Origin: Siphonodentalium dalli | Lineage: Eukaryota > Mollusca > Scaphopoda > Gadilida > Siphonodentaliidae | Length of the DNA: 64,000 nt | Assembly (NCBI GenBank): GCA_032622095.1 | Contig: CP136062.1 | Location: forward strand, 8,893,710-8,957,709 | Direction of reading: 5' to 3' | Shown: positions 11,674-22,978 of the stretch, piece after piece | Numbering within the stretch: the first letter of the stretch is position 1 | How the letters are laid out: the number at the start of each line of letters is the position of its first letter | Notes under the pieces: model-generated | Seen by the model: only the letters and a program-made list of their open reading frames with translations | Told to the model about the DNA's origin: nothing | The model's database searches: none | Made by a program: the position numbers and the translations under genes

Positions 11674-11822
11674 TAGTCGGGGAGCCAATAAGGTCCACCT
11701 GCACCCCCCCCGATGATTACAAATAACCTTATTTGTATTGTTCCCTATGGTATCCAGATAAAGAATCCGGAATTCTCCGAAAAATAAAGGTGGCCCTACT
11801 AGGTGCTAGATCCATTTGAATC

Positions 11823-11835
11823 CAAGATGGCCGCC
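11823..11835 (+). promoter_or_regulatory. YY1-like motif CAAGATGGCCGCC
   Basis: It matches the known vertebrate YY1/pleiohomeotic core CAARATGGC. Further copies in the left arm are at 11974-11986, 12337-12349, 12682-12694, 12694-12706 and 13041-13053 (the last three imperfect), with mirror copies in the right arm. Binding is inference only. Confidence 0.35.
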
Positions 11836-11973
11836 ATTTCCTCTAATTCCGACCAGCTGTATTTAATCGTTGTAATAGATCGGTTGTTAGCAAAAGACAC
11901 AGACAAAATATATGCCATTTGTTGGTATGATGTCCTTCTTCAAAATGACGGCAAAAAATTTCGAAAAAAAATT

Positions 11974-11986
11974 CAAAATGGCCGCC
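11974..11986 (+). promoter_or_regulatory. YY1-like motif CAAAATGGCCGCC
   Basis: Second strong match, 7 bases before the TGACGTCA site. A related CAAAATGACGGC lies at 11941-11952. Confidence 0.35.
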
Positions 11987-11992
11987 GAAAAA

Positions 11993-12000
11993 TGACGTCA
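11993..12000. promoter_or_regulatory. CRE-like palindrome TGACGTCA, left arm
   Basis: A perfect ATF/CREB consensus close to a YY1-like motif, the only such octamer I noticed in this arm. The pairing resembles a small promoter module, but no transcript evidence can be read from sequence. Confidence 0.3.
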
Positions 12001-12336
12001 TCTGCACGAAAATAGGAAATTTAATTAATATTTCACCATATCTTCCATTTTTCTTCACATTAATCATTAGTAAATGGCAATGTTTTTGAGACAGTCATCA
12101 AGCGTGATATTATAGCGTCATTTTAAGACATTTGCCATTGACGAGGGTTCCGTAATAGATACAGAAAGAGGATTTGAAAAAGAGGGGTAAAATTTTCGAT
12201 TTTTTGCAAGACGATTTTGATAGTCATTTTATCGACAAACCACACAGGCTGTTAATAGAATGTCAACAACTATGTGCTTTATTTTATTGGACGGATGTTT
12301 TACTTCAATGGGAATGAAATTGGTGTAGAAAATTTC

Positions 12337-12349
12337 CAAAATGGCCGCC
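12337..12349 (+). promoter_or_regulatory. YY1-like motif CAAAATGGCCGCC
   Basis: Third strong match; the right-arm counterpart lies within 16266-16281 on the opposite strand. Confidence 0.3.
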
Positions 12350-13052
12350 AAAAATATGAAAAATGGTAAATATTGCCCCAGGGTGTCCTGCAATGGCTTA
12401 CAAGTTGTGGTTAATATATAAAATTGGCTAATCTGTATTATATACATTGCATACTAACATGTCTGATGCACCATGGATCATTGTTTCTATTGTCACCACT
12501 GACATCACCAGAAATATTGGATTTTTCTCTCACAAACTTGACATAAATTTCGACAAAAATTCACTTTTCAGGGTTGGACAATTGTTTTAAGTAAAATGCA
12601 ACTATCATTGGTATCAAAGGTATTTATTGTATTGGTCTATCTTAAATGTGTCACACTACGGTGTTTATAGACCAAATTGCTCAAGATGGCTTCCAAAATG
12701 GCAACCAAATTTGTAAAAAGTTAATTTTTTACATATATCCCGAACATTATTCTCTGCGTTATCCGACAAGGTAGTAAATTGTGACTCACTTGGTTATTGT
12801 ACGTGTTAGTTAATTAACTGACAACTACGTTCTATTATGTTTGTCCCAGTTCCGTATGGGGCATGACAAATTCATTTTAAAGTTGCAGTATGGAATTTTG
12901 CGGAGAACCTCTTTTGTGTTTCTTGCCATATTATTGAAAGGAAATGGGCAGAACTTTGAAACGGAACTGAGATGAACCATAATATGTGGCTATTCTGGTC
13001 CATTATGATAAAACATATCAACTGGATACACGGTGGATGCCAAGATGGTAGC

Positions 13053-13948
13053 CAGGGAGTTACTATATGGTCATAGATGAGGTGAATAGGTATACAGGGA
13101 GTTATTGTATGGTCAACGGTGAGATGAGTACATGTATGTATACAATTAGTGACTGTATGATCATAAATGTAATGAATAGCTATACAGGGAGTGACTAAAT
13201 GGTCATGTGTCAGGTGTATGAGTATACCCGGTGTTCCTGCTTGGTGACGTGTAGGTCATGTGTAGGTTATACGGGTATACACATGTGTTGCTATATGGTC
13301 ATGGGCGAGGGGTATTTGTATATAGCGAGCGGCTATATGGACATGGATGATGTGCATATGCATACATGGAGTGAATATACTGACATGGCTGGGGAGTATT
13401 AGTATATCTTGAGTGGCTATTCTGCTATGGTGTGACAAATAGGGATACGGGGAGTGACATGGCCAAGGGTGAGGTGAATATATATACAATGATTGACCAT
13501 AATCATGTACGAATGTTTTGAATAGGTACACACGGTGTGACTATATGGCCATAGGTCAGATGAAGGAGTATACCAGGTGCCATGGGTGAGGGTATGTGTA
13601 TGAAGCGAGTGGCTATATGACCATTGGTGAGGTGGATATGTATACCCGGGGTGACTCTATGGTCATTGTTGTGGTGTTGATGTATATATTGAATGTCTAT
13701 TTGACCATGTGTGTGTGGAGAATAGGTATACATGGGATGACCGTATGGCCAATAGTGAGGTGAATGGGTATACAAGGAGTGACTCTATGGTTATGGGTCA
13801 TGTTTAGGATTATACCCGGTGTGACTGCATTGTGACTCATGGCTGTATGGCCATCCATGGTCATGGGTCAGGTGTACGTTTATACAGTTGGTCACTATAT
13901 TGTTATGTCTGTAGTGTTTATGTATATATGGAATGACTGTGTGGTAAT
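13053..13948 (+). repeat. 42-bp minisatellite, left half
   Basis: Degenerate units begin TATACAGGGAGTGACTA, continue TATGGTCATG and end near GGTGAGGTGAATA. A clear 42-bp spacing is seen, for example between TATACAGGG at 13184 and TATACCCGG at 13226. Some units are expanded or truncated. Portions before 13488 belong to the conserved arm; after that the two sides of the element no longer align unit for unit. Confidence 0.85.
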
Positions 13949-14078
13949 GGGTGGCTATCGCTTTTCACGTTTAAAGTTCCCCCATGTACACAAACACTAT
14001 CATGGTGGAGAACTCTTTGATATGACCTCTCTATTGATTAACATATCCTTGCGTTATTGTGGAAAGCGATAGCCACCC
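13949..14078. other. Central inverted repeat of the fold-back element
   Basis: Arms 13949-13968 and 14059-14078 (GGGTGGCTATCGC and its complement) match at 19 of 20 bases around a 90-base non-repetitive spacer. This is the turning point where the minisatellite changes strand. It sits ~300 bp left of the geometric centre (about 14310) because the right inner array is longer. Confidence 0.85.
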
Positions 14079-15563
14079 AAATTACACATGTACAACCCAC
14101 CATGACCTCATATGTACATAAACACCACACAAATGACAATATAGTCACCCACTCTATACACATACACCTGACCATACAGCCATATTTGGTTATACTGGTA
14201 CATGCCACAAATGACGATACAGCCATGAGTCACCATGCATGAACACCAGGTATACTCCTACACCTGACCATATAGTCACTATGTGTATACATATTCACCA
14301 CATTCACGATCATAAAGTCACTCATTGTATACCTATTCACCTCACAGTGGACCATACAGCCACTACATGTATATCTATTCGCCATACCCATGACCATAGA
14401 GTCAATCCAGATATACATATACACCTCATCAATGGTGAGCCCTTCCAAATATACCAATACCCGCACACACGACCACTCATAAGTTTAATACTTGCATATA
14501 CACCTCGCACATGACAATTCAGCAACTCAATGTATACTTATACACGCCATCCATGATCATTCATCTACACCCTATACACCACCGATGATAATACATCCAC
14601 AACATATATCAATATACGACCCACCCGTTACCAAAAGGGCACTCCCTATATAGCCACAGGTATGCATATAACTTCAATCTTGACCGTACAGGCATACCAG
14701 GTGCACCTATACACATTACCCATAACCATAAAATCACTCCCTATTTATCTACGCACTCCATCCATGATCATACAGACAGCACAAATATACATATACACCC
14801 ACATGTCACAATACAGCCACACACGTACGGTACACATATACATCCCACCACGACATTACAGTCACTCCATATATACATAAACAACTCACAGATGACCATG
14901 TAGCTACTCTCGTTATATCTATACACCACAGCAATGCCCATACGGTCACAACGGCCACACACAACAATACACCGTACAGTCACTACATGTATACCGATTC
15001 ACCTCACACATGCCCATACAGCCACTCCTTATATTCCTATGCATCTCACCATGGACACCCCACTCATAACCATATAGTCACTCCTTGTATACATATTCAC
15101 ACCATTCATGCCCATACAGTAACTCCCTGTATATATATATTCACCTCACCCTTGGCCATGTCACTCCCCGTATCCCTATTGTCACACCATAGCAGAATAG
15201 CCACTCAAGATATACTAATACTCCCCAGCCATGTCAGTATATTCACTCCATGTATGCATATGCACATCATCCATGTCCATATAGCCGCTCGCTATATACA
15301 CATACCCCTCGCCCATGACCATATGGCAACACATGTGTATACCCGTATAACCTACACATGACCTACACGTCACCAATCAGGAACACCGGGTATACTCATA
15401 CACCTGACACATGACCATTTAGTCACTCCCTGTATAGCTATTCATTACATTTATGATCATACAGTCACTAATTGTATACATACATGTACTCATCTCACCG
15501 TTGACCATACAATAACTCCCTGTATACCTATTCACCTCACCTATGATAATATAGTAAGTCCCT
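14079..15563 (-). repeat. 42-bp minisatellite, right half (inverted)
   Basis: Reverse-complement copies of the left minisatellite (TCACTCCCTGTATA, ATGACCATATAGTCAC). The stretch 14079-15129 is outside the conserved arm and is ~1.05 kb against ~0.46 kb on the left, so the two sides expanded or contracted independently. Confidence 0.85.
14987..15361 (+). other. Histidine-rich open frame created by 42-bp repeat
   Basis: An ATG-initiated frame of 124 codons. Because 42 is 14 codons, the minisatellite reads as a 14-residue pattern of the form CIHIHTIHAHTVTP. Similar frames occur at 14239-14514 on the plus strand, and at 13256-13531 and 13503-13775 on the minus strand of the other arm. I see no splice sites, poly-A signal or family resemblance, so I treat this as a by-product of repeat length rather than a gene. 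Confidence 0.35.
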
Positions 15564-16945
15564 GGCTACCATCTTGGCATCCACCCTGTATCCAGTTGAT
15601 ATGTTTTATCATAATGGACCAGAATAGCCACATATTATGGTTCATCTCAGTTCCGTTTCAAAGTTCTGCCCATTTCCTTTCAATAATATGGCAAGAAACA
15701 CAAAAGAGGTTCTCCGCAAAATTCCATACTGCAACTTTAAAATGAATTTGTCATGCCCCATACGGAACTGGGACAAACATAATAGAACGTAGTTGTCAGT
15801 TAATTAACTAACACGTACAATAACCAAGTGAGTCACAATTTACTACCTTGTCGGATAACGCAGAGAATAATGTTCGGGATATATGTAAAAAATTAACTTT
15901 TTACAAATTTGGTTGCCATTTTGGAAGCCATCTTGAGCAATTTGGTCTATAAACACCGTAGTGTGACACATTTAAGATAGACCAATACAATAAATACCTT
16001 TGATACCAATGATAGTTGCATTTTACTTAAAACAATTGTCCAACCCTGAAAAGTGAATTTTTGTCGAAATTTATGTCAAGTTTGTGAGAGAAAAATCCAA
16101 TATTTCTGGTGATGTCAGTGGTGAAAATAGAAACAATGATCCATGGTGCATCAGACATGTTAGTATGCAATGTATATAATACAGATTAGCCAATTTTATA
16201 TATTAACCACAACTTGTAAGCCATTGCAGGACACCCTGGGGCAATATTTACCATTTTTCATATTTTCGGCGGCCATTTTGGAAATTTTCTACACCAATTT
16301 CATTCCCATTGAAGTAAAACATCCGTCCAATGAAATAGAGCACATAGTTGTTGACATTCTATTAACAGCCTGTGTGGTTTGTCGATAAAATGACTATCAA
16401 AATCGTCTTGCAAAAAATCGAAAATTTTACCCCTCTTTTTCAAATCCTCTTTCTGTATCTATTACGGAACCCTCGTCAATGGCAAATGTCTTAAAATGAC
16501 GCTATAATATCACGCTTGATGACTGTCTCAAAAACATTGCCATTTACTAATGATTAATGTGAAGAAAAATGGAAGATATGGTGAAATATTAATTAAATTT
16601 CCTATTTTCGTGCAGATGACGTCATTTTTCGGCGGCCATTTTGAATTTTTTTCGAAATTTTTTGCCGTCATTTTGAAGAAGGACATCATACCAACAAATG
16701 GCATATATTTTGTCTGTGTCTTTTGCTAACAACCGATCTATTACAACGATTAAATACAGCTGGTCGGAATTAGAGGAAATGGCGGCCATCTTGGATTCAA
16801 ATGGCTCTAGCACCTAGTAGGGCCACCTTTATTTTTCGGAGAATTCCGGATTCTTTATCTGGATACCATAGGGAACAATAAAAATAAGGTTATTTGTAAT
16901 CATCGGGGGGGGGGGTGCAGGTGGACCTTATTGGCTCCCCGACTA
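15130..16945 (-). repeat. Fold-back element, right arm (inverted repeat ~1.82 kb)
   Basis: Inverted partner of 11674-13488. It carries the second TGACGTCA at 16617-16624 and mirror copies of the ATGGC motifs (for example GGCGGCCATCTTG near 16783). Transcription across both arms would give a long, nearly perfect RNA hairpin. Confidence 0.93.
16617..16624. promoter_or_regulatory. CRE-like palindrome TGACGTCA, right arm
   Basis: Mirror of 11993-12000, followed by GGCGGCCATTTTG. Confidence 0.3.
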
Positions 16946-16948
16946 TTA
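16946..16948 (+). repeat. Target-site duplication TTA, right copy
   Basis: It follows the element end GGCTCCCCGACTA and precedes TGGTTGATATACG of unit 12. Confidence 0.85.
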
Positions 16949-17193
16949 TGGTTGATATACGTGACTAGTTTTCAAAACTTATACATATTACTTTCTATCG
17001 TGTGCGTTATGCACGCGAGTCGGTTTTTACAAATTAAATTATGATGAAAAACCATGAATTTGGGGTGTGGTCACATTTGTGGTCATAATATCCCCATTAG
17101 TGAGTGGATGGACATGGGACATGCGACACTGTGCAGTATATATGTCTATGACAAGCCTAACATGAGACATTAGTATCTTTTCTACTAAACTGC
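16949..17193 (+). repeat. Satellite unit 12, class S, 3' part
   Basis: 245 bp resuming exactly where the 5' part stopped; the reading of the unit is unbroken apart from the element and one TTA. Confidence 0.95.
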
Positions 17194-18090
17194 GCTTCCA
17201 GATTTATCAGGATTCTATTACTGGTGTTATTTCTTACCCCAAAAAAATTGTTAATTTTAAAACGGGGTATGTGGGTTAAATGACCGCTGGGAGATAATAG
17301 GATGCCCAATGACTCCTATATTTCTATTGTATCACGGTAAAGCTTTTTTTGTAAAATTGGCGCGGTTTACACGATAAAACTGCAATTTACTTTTCAATTA
17401 TAGGCAAAAAATTCACATTTTTCAAATATCGTTCAGGGCAGCGAATTTAGGAACACTGATAAACAAAGACTCACTCGTTTTGTTGAGTTATTATATTTTC
17501 ACGCCCTACAGACCCATTTTCAGATTATGCGAGACATTTATTAACCCTCTGTCGCCGGAACTTCAACTTTTTCCGGAGGCGAAATTTTCTGAAAATCATC
17601 CATTTTGTGCATATGGGTGGACCTTTAATGTTCAAAATAGCACGGTCGAGGTGATGGAAGTTTCTCTGAGAGAAATTCGACTCAAACTCCTAAAAAGTAC
17701 TAAAATTTAAAGGGACATCCGCCTATCATTGAACCAAACCATCATCGGATGGTGAAATTTTGAGGGGGGGGGGGGGGGTGGGGGTCTATTTCAAATGCAA
17801 TTAAACATTGTATTGTTCAAAATTAGATAAATTCCTTAAAACTTATGGTTGATATACGTGACTAGTTTTCAAAACTTATACATATTACTTTCTATCGTGT
17901 GCGTTATGCACGCGAGTCGGTTTTTACAAATTAAATTATGATGAAAAACCATGAATTTGGGGTGTGGTCACATTTGTGGTCATAATATCCCCATTAGTGA
18001 GTGGATGGACATGGGACATGCGACACTGTGCAGTATATATGTCTATGACAAGCCTAACATGAGACATTAGTATCTTTTCTACTAAACTGC
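17194..18090 (+). repeat. Satellite unit 13, class S
   Basis: 897 bp, the longest S unit, owing to a tract of 15 G, T and 5 G. It carries AAAACTTATGG, the intact form of the fold-back target. Confidence 0.95.
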
Positions 18091-18978
18091 GCTTCCAGAT
18101 TTATCAGGATTCTATTACTGGTGTTATTTCTTACCCCAAAAAAATTGTTAATTTTAAAACGGGGTATGTGGGTTAAATGACCGCTGGGAGATAATAGGAT
18201 GCCCAATGACTCCTATATTTCTATTGTATCACGGTAAAGCTTTTTTTGTAAAATTGGCGCGGTTTACACGATAAAACTGCAATTTACTTTTCAATTATAG
18301 GCAAAAAATTCACATTTTTCAAATATCGTTCAGGGCAGCGAATTTAGGAACACCGATAAACAAAGACTCACTCGTTTTGTTGAGTTATTATATTTTCACG
18401 CCCTACAGACCCATTTTCAGATTATGCGAGACATTTATTAACCCTCTGTCGCCGGAACTTCAACTTTTTCCGGAGGCGAAATTTTCTGAAAATCATCCAT
18501 TTTGTGCATATGGGTGGACCTTTAATGTTCAAAATAGCACGGTCGAGGTGATGGAAGTTTCTCTGAGAGAAATTCGACTCAAACTCCTAAAAAGTACTAA
18601 AATTTAAAGGGACATCCGCCTATCATTGAACCAAACCATCATCGGATGGTGAAATTTTGAGGGGGGGGGGGGTCTATTTCAAATGAAATTAAACATTGTA
18701 TTGTTCAAAATTAGATAAATTCCTTAAAACGTATGGTTGATATACGTGACTAGTTTTCAAAACTTATACATATTACTTTCTATCGTGTGCGTTATGCACG
18801 CGAGTCGGTTTTTACAAATTAAATTATGATGAAAAACCATGAATTTGGGGTGTGGTCACATTTGTGGTCATAATATCCCCATTAGTGAGTGGATGGACAT
18901 GGGACATGCGACACTGTGCAGTATATATGTCTATGACAAACCTAACATGAGACATTAGTATCTTTTCTACTAAACTGC
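18091..18978 (+). repeat. Satellite unit 14, class S
   Basis: 888 bp; ACCGATAAAC, AAATGAAATT, GACAAACCT; 12 G. First half of a dimer repeated in units 16-17. Confidence 0.95.
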
Positions 18979-19863
18979 GCTTCCAGATTTATCAGGATTC
19001 TATTACTGGTGTTATTTCTTACCCCAAAACAATTGTTAATTTTAAAACGGGGTATGTGGGTTAAATGACCGCTGGGAGATAATAGGATGCCCAATGACTC
19101 CTATATTTCTATTGTATCACGGTAAAGCTTTTTTTGTAAAATTGGCGCGGTTTACACGATAAAACTGCAATTTACTTTTCAATTATAGGCAAAAAATTCA
19201 CATTTTTCAAATATCGTTCAGGGCAGCGAATTTAGGAACACCGATAAACAAAGACTCACTCGTTTTGTTGAGTTATTATATTTTCACGCCCTACAGACCC
19301 ATTTTCAGATTATGCGAGACATTTATTAACCCTCTGTCGCCGGAACTTCAACTTTTTCCGGAGGCGAAATTTTCTGAAAATCATCCATTTTGTGCATATG
19401 GGTGGACCTTTAATGTTCAAAATAGCACGGTCGAGGTGATGGAAGTTTCTCTGAGAGAAATTCGACTCAAACTCCTAAAAAGTACTAAAATTTATAGGGA
19501 CATCCGCCTATCATTGAACCAAACCATCATCGGATGGTGAAATTTTGAGGGGGGTGGTCTATTTCAAATGAAATTAAACATTGTATTGTTCAAAATTAGA
19601 TAAATTCCTTAAAACGTATGGTTGATATACGTGACTAGTTTTCAAAACTTATACATATTACTTTCTATCGTGTGCGTTATGCACGCGAGTCAGTTTTTAC
19701 AAATTAAATTATGATGAAAAACCATGAATTTGGGGTGTGGTCACATTTGTGGTCATAATATCCCCATTAGTGAGTGGATGGACATGGGACATGCGACACT
19801 GTGCAGTATATATGTCTATGACAAACCTAACATGAGACATTAGTATCTTTTCTACTAAACTGC
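18979..19863 (+). repeat. Satellite unit 15, class S
   Basis: 885 bp; TTTATAGGG, GGGGGGTGG and GAGTCAGTTTT (shared only with unit 17). Confidence 0.95.
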
Positions 19864-20752
19864 GCTTCCAGATTTATCAGGATTCTATTACTGGTGTTAT
19901 TTCTTACCCCAAAAAAATTGTTAATTTTAAAACGGGGTATGTGGGTTAAATGACCGCTGGGAGATAATAGGATGCCCAATGACTCCTATATTTCTATTGT
20001 ATCACGGTAAAGCTTTTTTTGTAAAATTGGCGCGGTTTACACGATAAAACTGCAATTTACTTTTCAATTATAGGCAAAAAATTCACATTTTTCAAATATC
20101 GTTCAGGGCAGCGAATTTAGGAACACTGATAAACAAAGACTCACTCGTTTTGTTGAGTTATTATATTTTCACGCCCTACAGACCCATTTTCAGATTATGC
20201 GAGACATTTATTAACCCTCTGTCGCCGGAACTTCAACTTTTTCCGGAGGCGAAATTTTCTGAAAATCATCCATTTTGTGCATATGGGTGGACCTTTAATG
20301 TTCAAAATAGCACGGTCGAGGTGATGGAAGTTTCTCTGAGAGAAATTCGACTCAAACTCCTAAAAAGTACTAAAATTTAAAGGGACATCCGCCTATCATT
20401 GAACCAAACCATCATCGGATGGTGAAATTTTGAGGGGGGGGGGGGGTCTATTTCAAATGAAATTAAACATTGTATTGTTCAAAATTAGATAAATTCCTTA
20501 AAACGTATGGTTGATATACGTGACTAGTTTTCAAAACTTATACATATTACTTTCTATCGTGTGCGTTATGCACGCGAGTCGGTTTTTACAAATTAAATTA
20601 TGATGAAAAACCATGAATTTGGGGTGTGGTCACATTTGTGGTCATAATATCCCCATTAGTGAGTGGATGGACATGGGACATGCGACACTGTGCAGTATAT
20701 ATGTCTATGACAAACCTAACATGAGACATTAGTATCTTTTCTACTAAACTGC
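19864..20752 (+). repeat. Satellite unit 16, class S
   Basis: 889 bp; 13 G; like unit 14 but ACTGATAAAC. Confidence 0.95.
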
Positions 20753-21637
20753 GCTTCCAGATTTATCAGGATTCTATTACTGGTGTTATTTCTTACCCCA
20801 AAACAATTGTTAATTTTAAAACGGGGTATGTGGGTTAAATGACCGCTGGGAGATAATAGGATGCCCAATGACTCCTATATTTCTATTGTATCACGGTAAA
20901 GCTTTTTTTGTAAAATTGGCGCGGTTTACACGATAAAACTGCAATTTACTTTTCAATTATAGGCAAAAAATTCACATTTTTCAAATATCGTTCAGGGCAG
21001 CGAATTTAGGAACACCGATAAACAAAGACTCACTCGTTTTGTTGAGTTATTATATTTTCACGCCCTACAGACCCATTTTCAGATTATGCGAGACATTTAT
21101 TAACCCTCTGTCGCCGGAACTTCAACTTTTTCCGGAGGCGAAATTTTCTGAAAATCATCCATTTTGTGCATATGGGTGGACCTTTAATGTTCAAAATAGC
21201 ACGGTCGAGGTGATGGAAGTTTCTCTGAGAGAAATTCGACTCAAACTCCTAAAAAGTACTAAAATTTATAGGGACATCCGCCTATCATTGAACCAAACCA
21301 TCATCGGATGGTGAAATTTTGAGGGGGGTGGTCTATTTCAAATGAAATTAAACATTGTATTGTTCAAAATTAGATAAATTCCTTAAAACGTATGGTTGAT
21401 ATACGTGACTAGTTTTCAAAACTTATACATATTACTTTCTATCGTGTGCGTTATGCACGCGAGTCAGTTTTTACAAATTAAATTATGATGAAAAACCATG
21501 AATTTGGGGTGTGGTCACATTTGTGGTCATAATATCCCCATTAGTGAGTGGATGGACATGGGACATGCGACACTGTGCAGTATATATGTCTATGACAAAC
21601 CTAACATGAGACATTAGTATCTTTTCTACTAAACTGC
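20753..21637 (+). repeat. Satellite unit 17, class S
   Basis: 885 bp; the same linked variants as unit 15, including GAGTCAGTTTT. Confidence 0.95.
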
Positions 21638-22978
21638 GCTTCCAGATTTATCAGGATTCTATTACTGGTGTTATTTCTTACCCCAAAACAATTGTTAATT
21701 TTAAAACGGGGTATGTGGGTTAAATGACCGCTGGGAGATAATAGGATGCCCAATGACTCCTATATTTCTATTGTATCACGGTAAAGCTTTTTTTGTAAAA
21801 TTGGCGCGGTTTACACGATAAAACTGCAATTTACTTTTCAATTATAGGTTACAAACAACTAATTATATAGAGTTACTCTTCTTGAATTTGTGTAGGGAAA
21901 CTCGAGTCAGCATAAAAAAAAATTCTGGCTGCTGATTGGTTGATTATCATTGAGGGAAATATCCCTAATCGGGAACAGAAAATCATAGCCTACGTAAATA
22001 TGGCGATCGTGTATGTTTAGATGTCCAGGAAGAGTCTGGTGGCGTCCAGAAGTTACGGAAGGGGTCTGGGTATTTTTATGCTGCTGATTTTTTTGCAGTA
22101 AATGGGGTAGTTGTGGAAATGCAAGATTATCGTTTGAAAACAATACCGAAAAGGGCGCGTTTGTTGTCACATACTGGTGCAGAGGATGACGTTCTAAGGG
22201 AAAATTGACCACTTGAAGTTCAACTAGGTCAAACCCATGGCCGGCGGGACTTTTAGTTAACACTGTCGCCTATGGAAAATAATTAGTTGTGTGTAACCTA
22301 TAGGCAAAAAATTCACATTTTTCAAATATCGTTCAGGGCAGCGAATTTAGGAACACTGATAAACAAAGACTCACTCGTTTTGTTGAGTTATTATATTTTC
22401 ACGCCCTACAGACCCATTTTCAGATTATGCGAGACATTTATTAACCCTCTGTCGCCGGAACTTCAACTTTTTCCGGAGGCGAAATTTTCTGAAAATCATC
22501 CATTTTGTGCATATGGGTGGACCTTTAATGTTCAAAATAGCACGGTCGAGGTGATGGAAGTTTCTCTGAGAGAAATTCGACTCAAACTCCTAAAAAGTAC
22601 TAAAATTTAAAGGGACATCCGCCTATCATTGAACCAAACCATCATCGGATGGTGAAATTTTGAGGGGGGGGGTCTATTTCAAATGCAATTAAACATTGTA
22701 TTGTTCAAAATTAGATAAATTCCTTAAAACGTATGGTTGATATACGTGACTAGTTTTCAAAACTTATACATATTACTTTCTATCGTGTGCGTTATGCACG
22801 CGAGTCGGTTTTTACAAATTAAATTATGATGAAAAACCATGAATTTGGGGTGTGGTCACATTTGTGGTCATAATATCCCCATTAGTGAGTGGATGGACAT
22901 GGGACATGCGACACTGTGCAGTATATATGTCTATGACAAGCCTAACATGAGACATTAGTATCTTTTCTACTAAACTGC
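21638..22978 (+). repeat. Satellite unit 18, class L
   Basis: 1,341 bp; 9 G; counterpart of unit 8. Confidence 0.95.
21847..22298. mobile_element. MITE, full copy in unit 18
   Basis: 452 bp with intact ends and TATA flanks. Confidence 0.9.

Larger units (their letters stand above)
11674..13488 (+). repeat. Fold-back element, left arm (inverted repeat ~1.81 kb)
   Basis: It pairs with 15130-16945, about 99% by eye. Differences include 8 C versus 11 C in the subterminal tract, TTTGTATTG versus TTTTTATTG, and GATCCATTT versus GAGCCATTT. The outer ~1.37 kb is unique-looking and rich in CAARATGGC motifs; from about 13053 it becomes the 42-bp minisatellite. The match ends at an (AT)n run where one arm has two more bases. 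Confidence 0.93.
11674..16945. mobile_element. Fold-back (long inverted repeat) transposable element, 5,272 bp
   Basis: The element begins TAGTCGGGGAGCC and ends GGCTCCCCGACTA. It is flanked by TTA on both sides, and removing it with one TTA restores an 888-bp satellite unit, so both boundaries are exact. The arms (11674-13488 and 15130-16945) are near-identical inverted copies; the inner region is a diverged 42-bp minisatellite that also turns around, near 14013. No transposase, reverse transcriptase or integrase frame is visible, so it is probably non-autonomous and mobilised in trans. A 3-bp TTA duplication is compatible with PIF/Harbinger-type TWA targets, but the terminal sequence is not one I recognise and no family is assigned. 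It occurs once here, so it postdates amplification of the host units. Confidence 0.95.

Noticed and set aside
11803-12447. Short frames in the fold-back arms (60-74 codons, also mirrored at 16170-16813)
   Set aside because: They are short, overlap on both strands, and are rich in lysine and phenylalanine from AT-rich DNA. No domain is visible.
11674-16945. Assembly artefact (inverted chimera) as explanation of the fold-back
   Set aside because: An artefact would give perfect arms with no target duplication. Here arms differ at several sites, inner halves are unequal, and a TTA duplication with exact unit restoration is present. Read support would still be useful.
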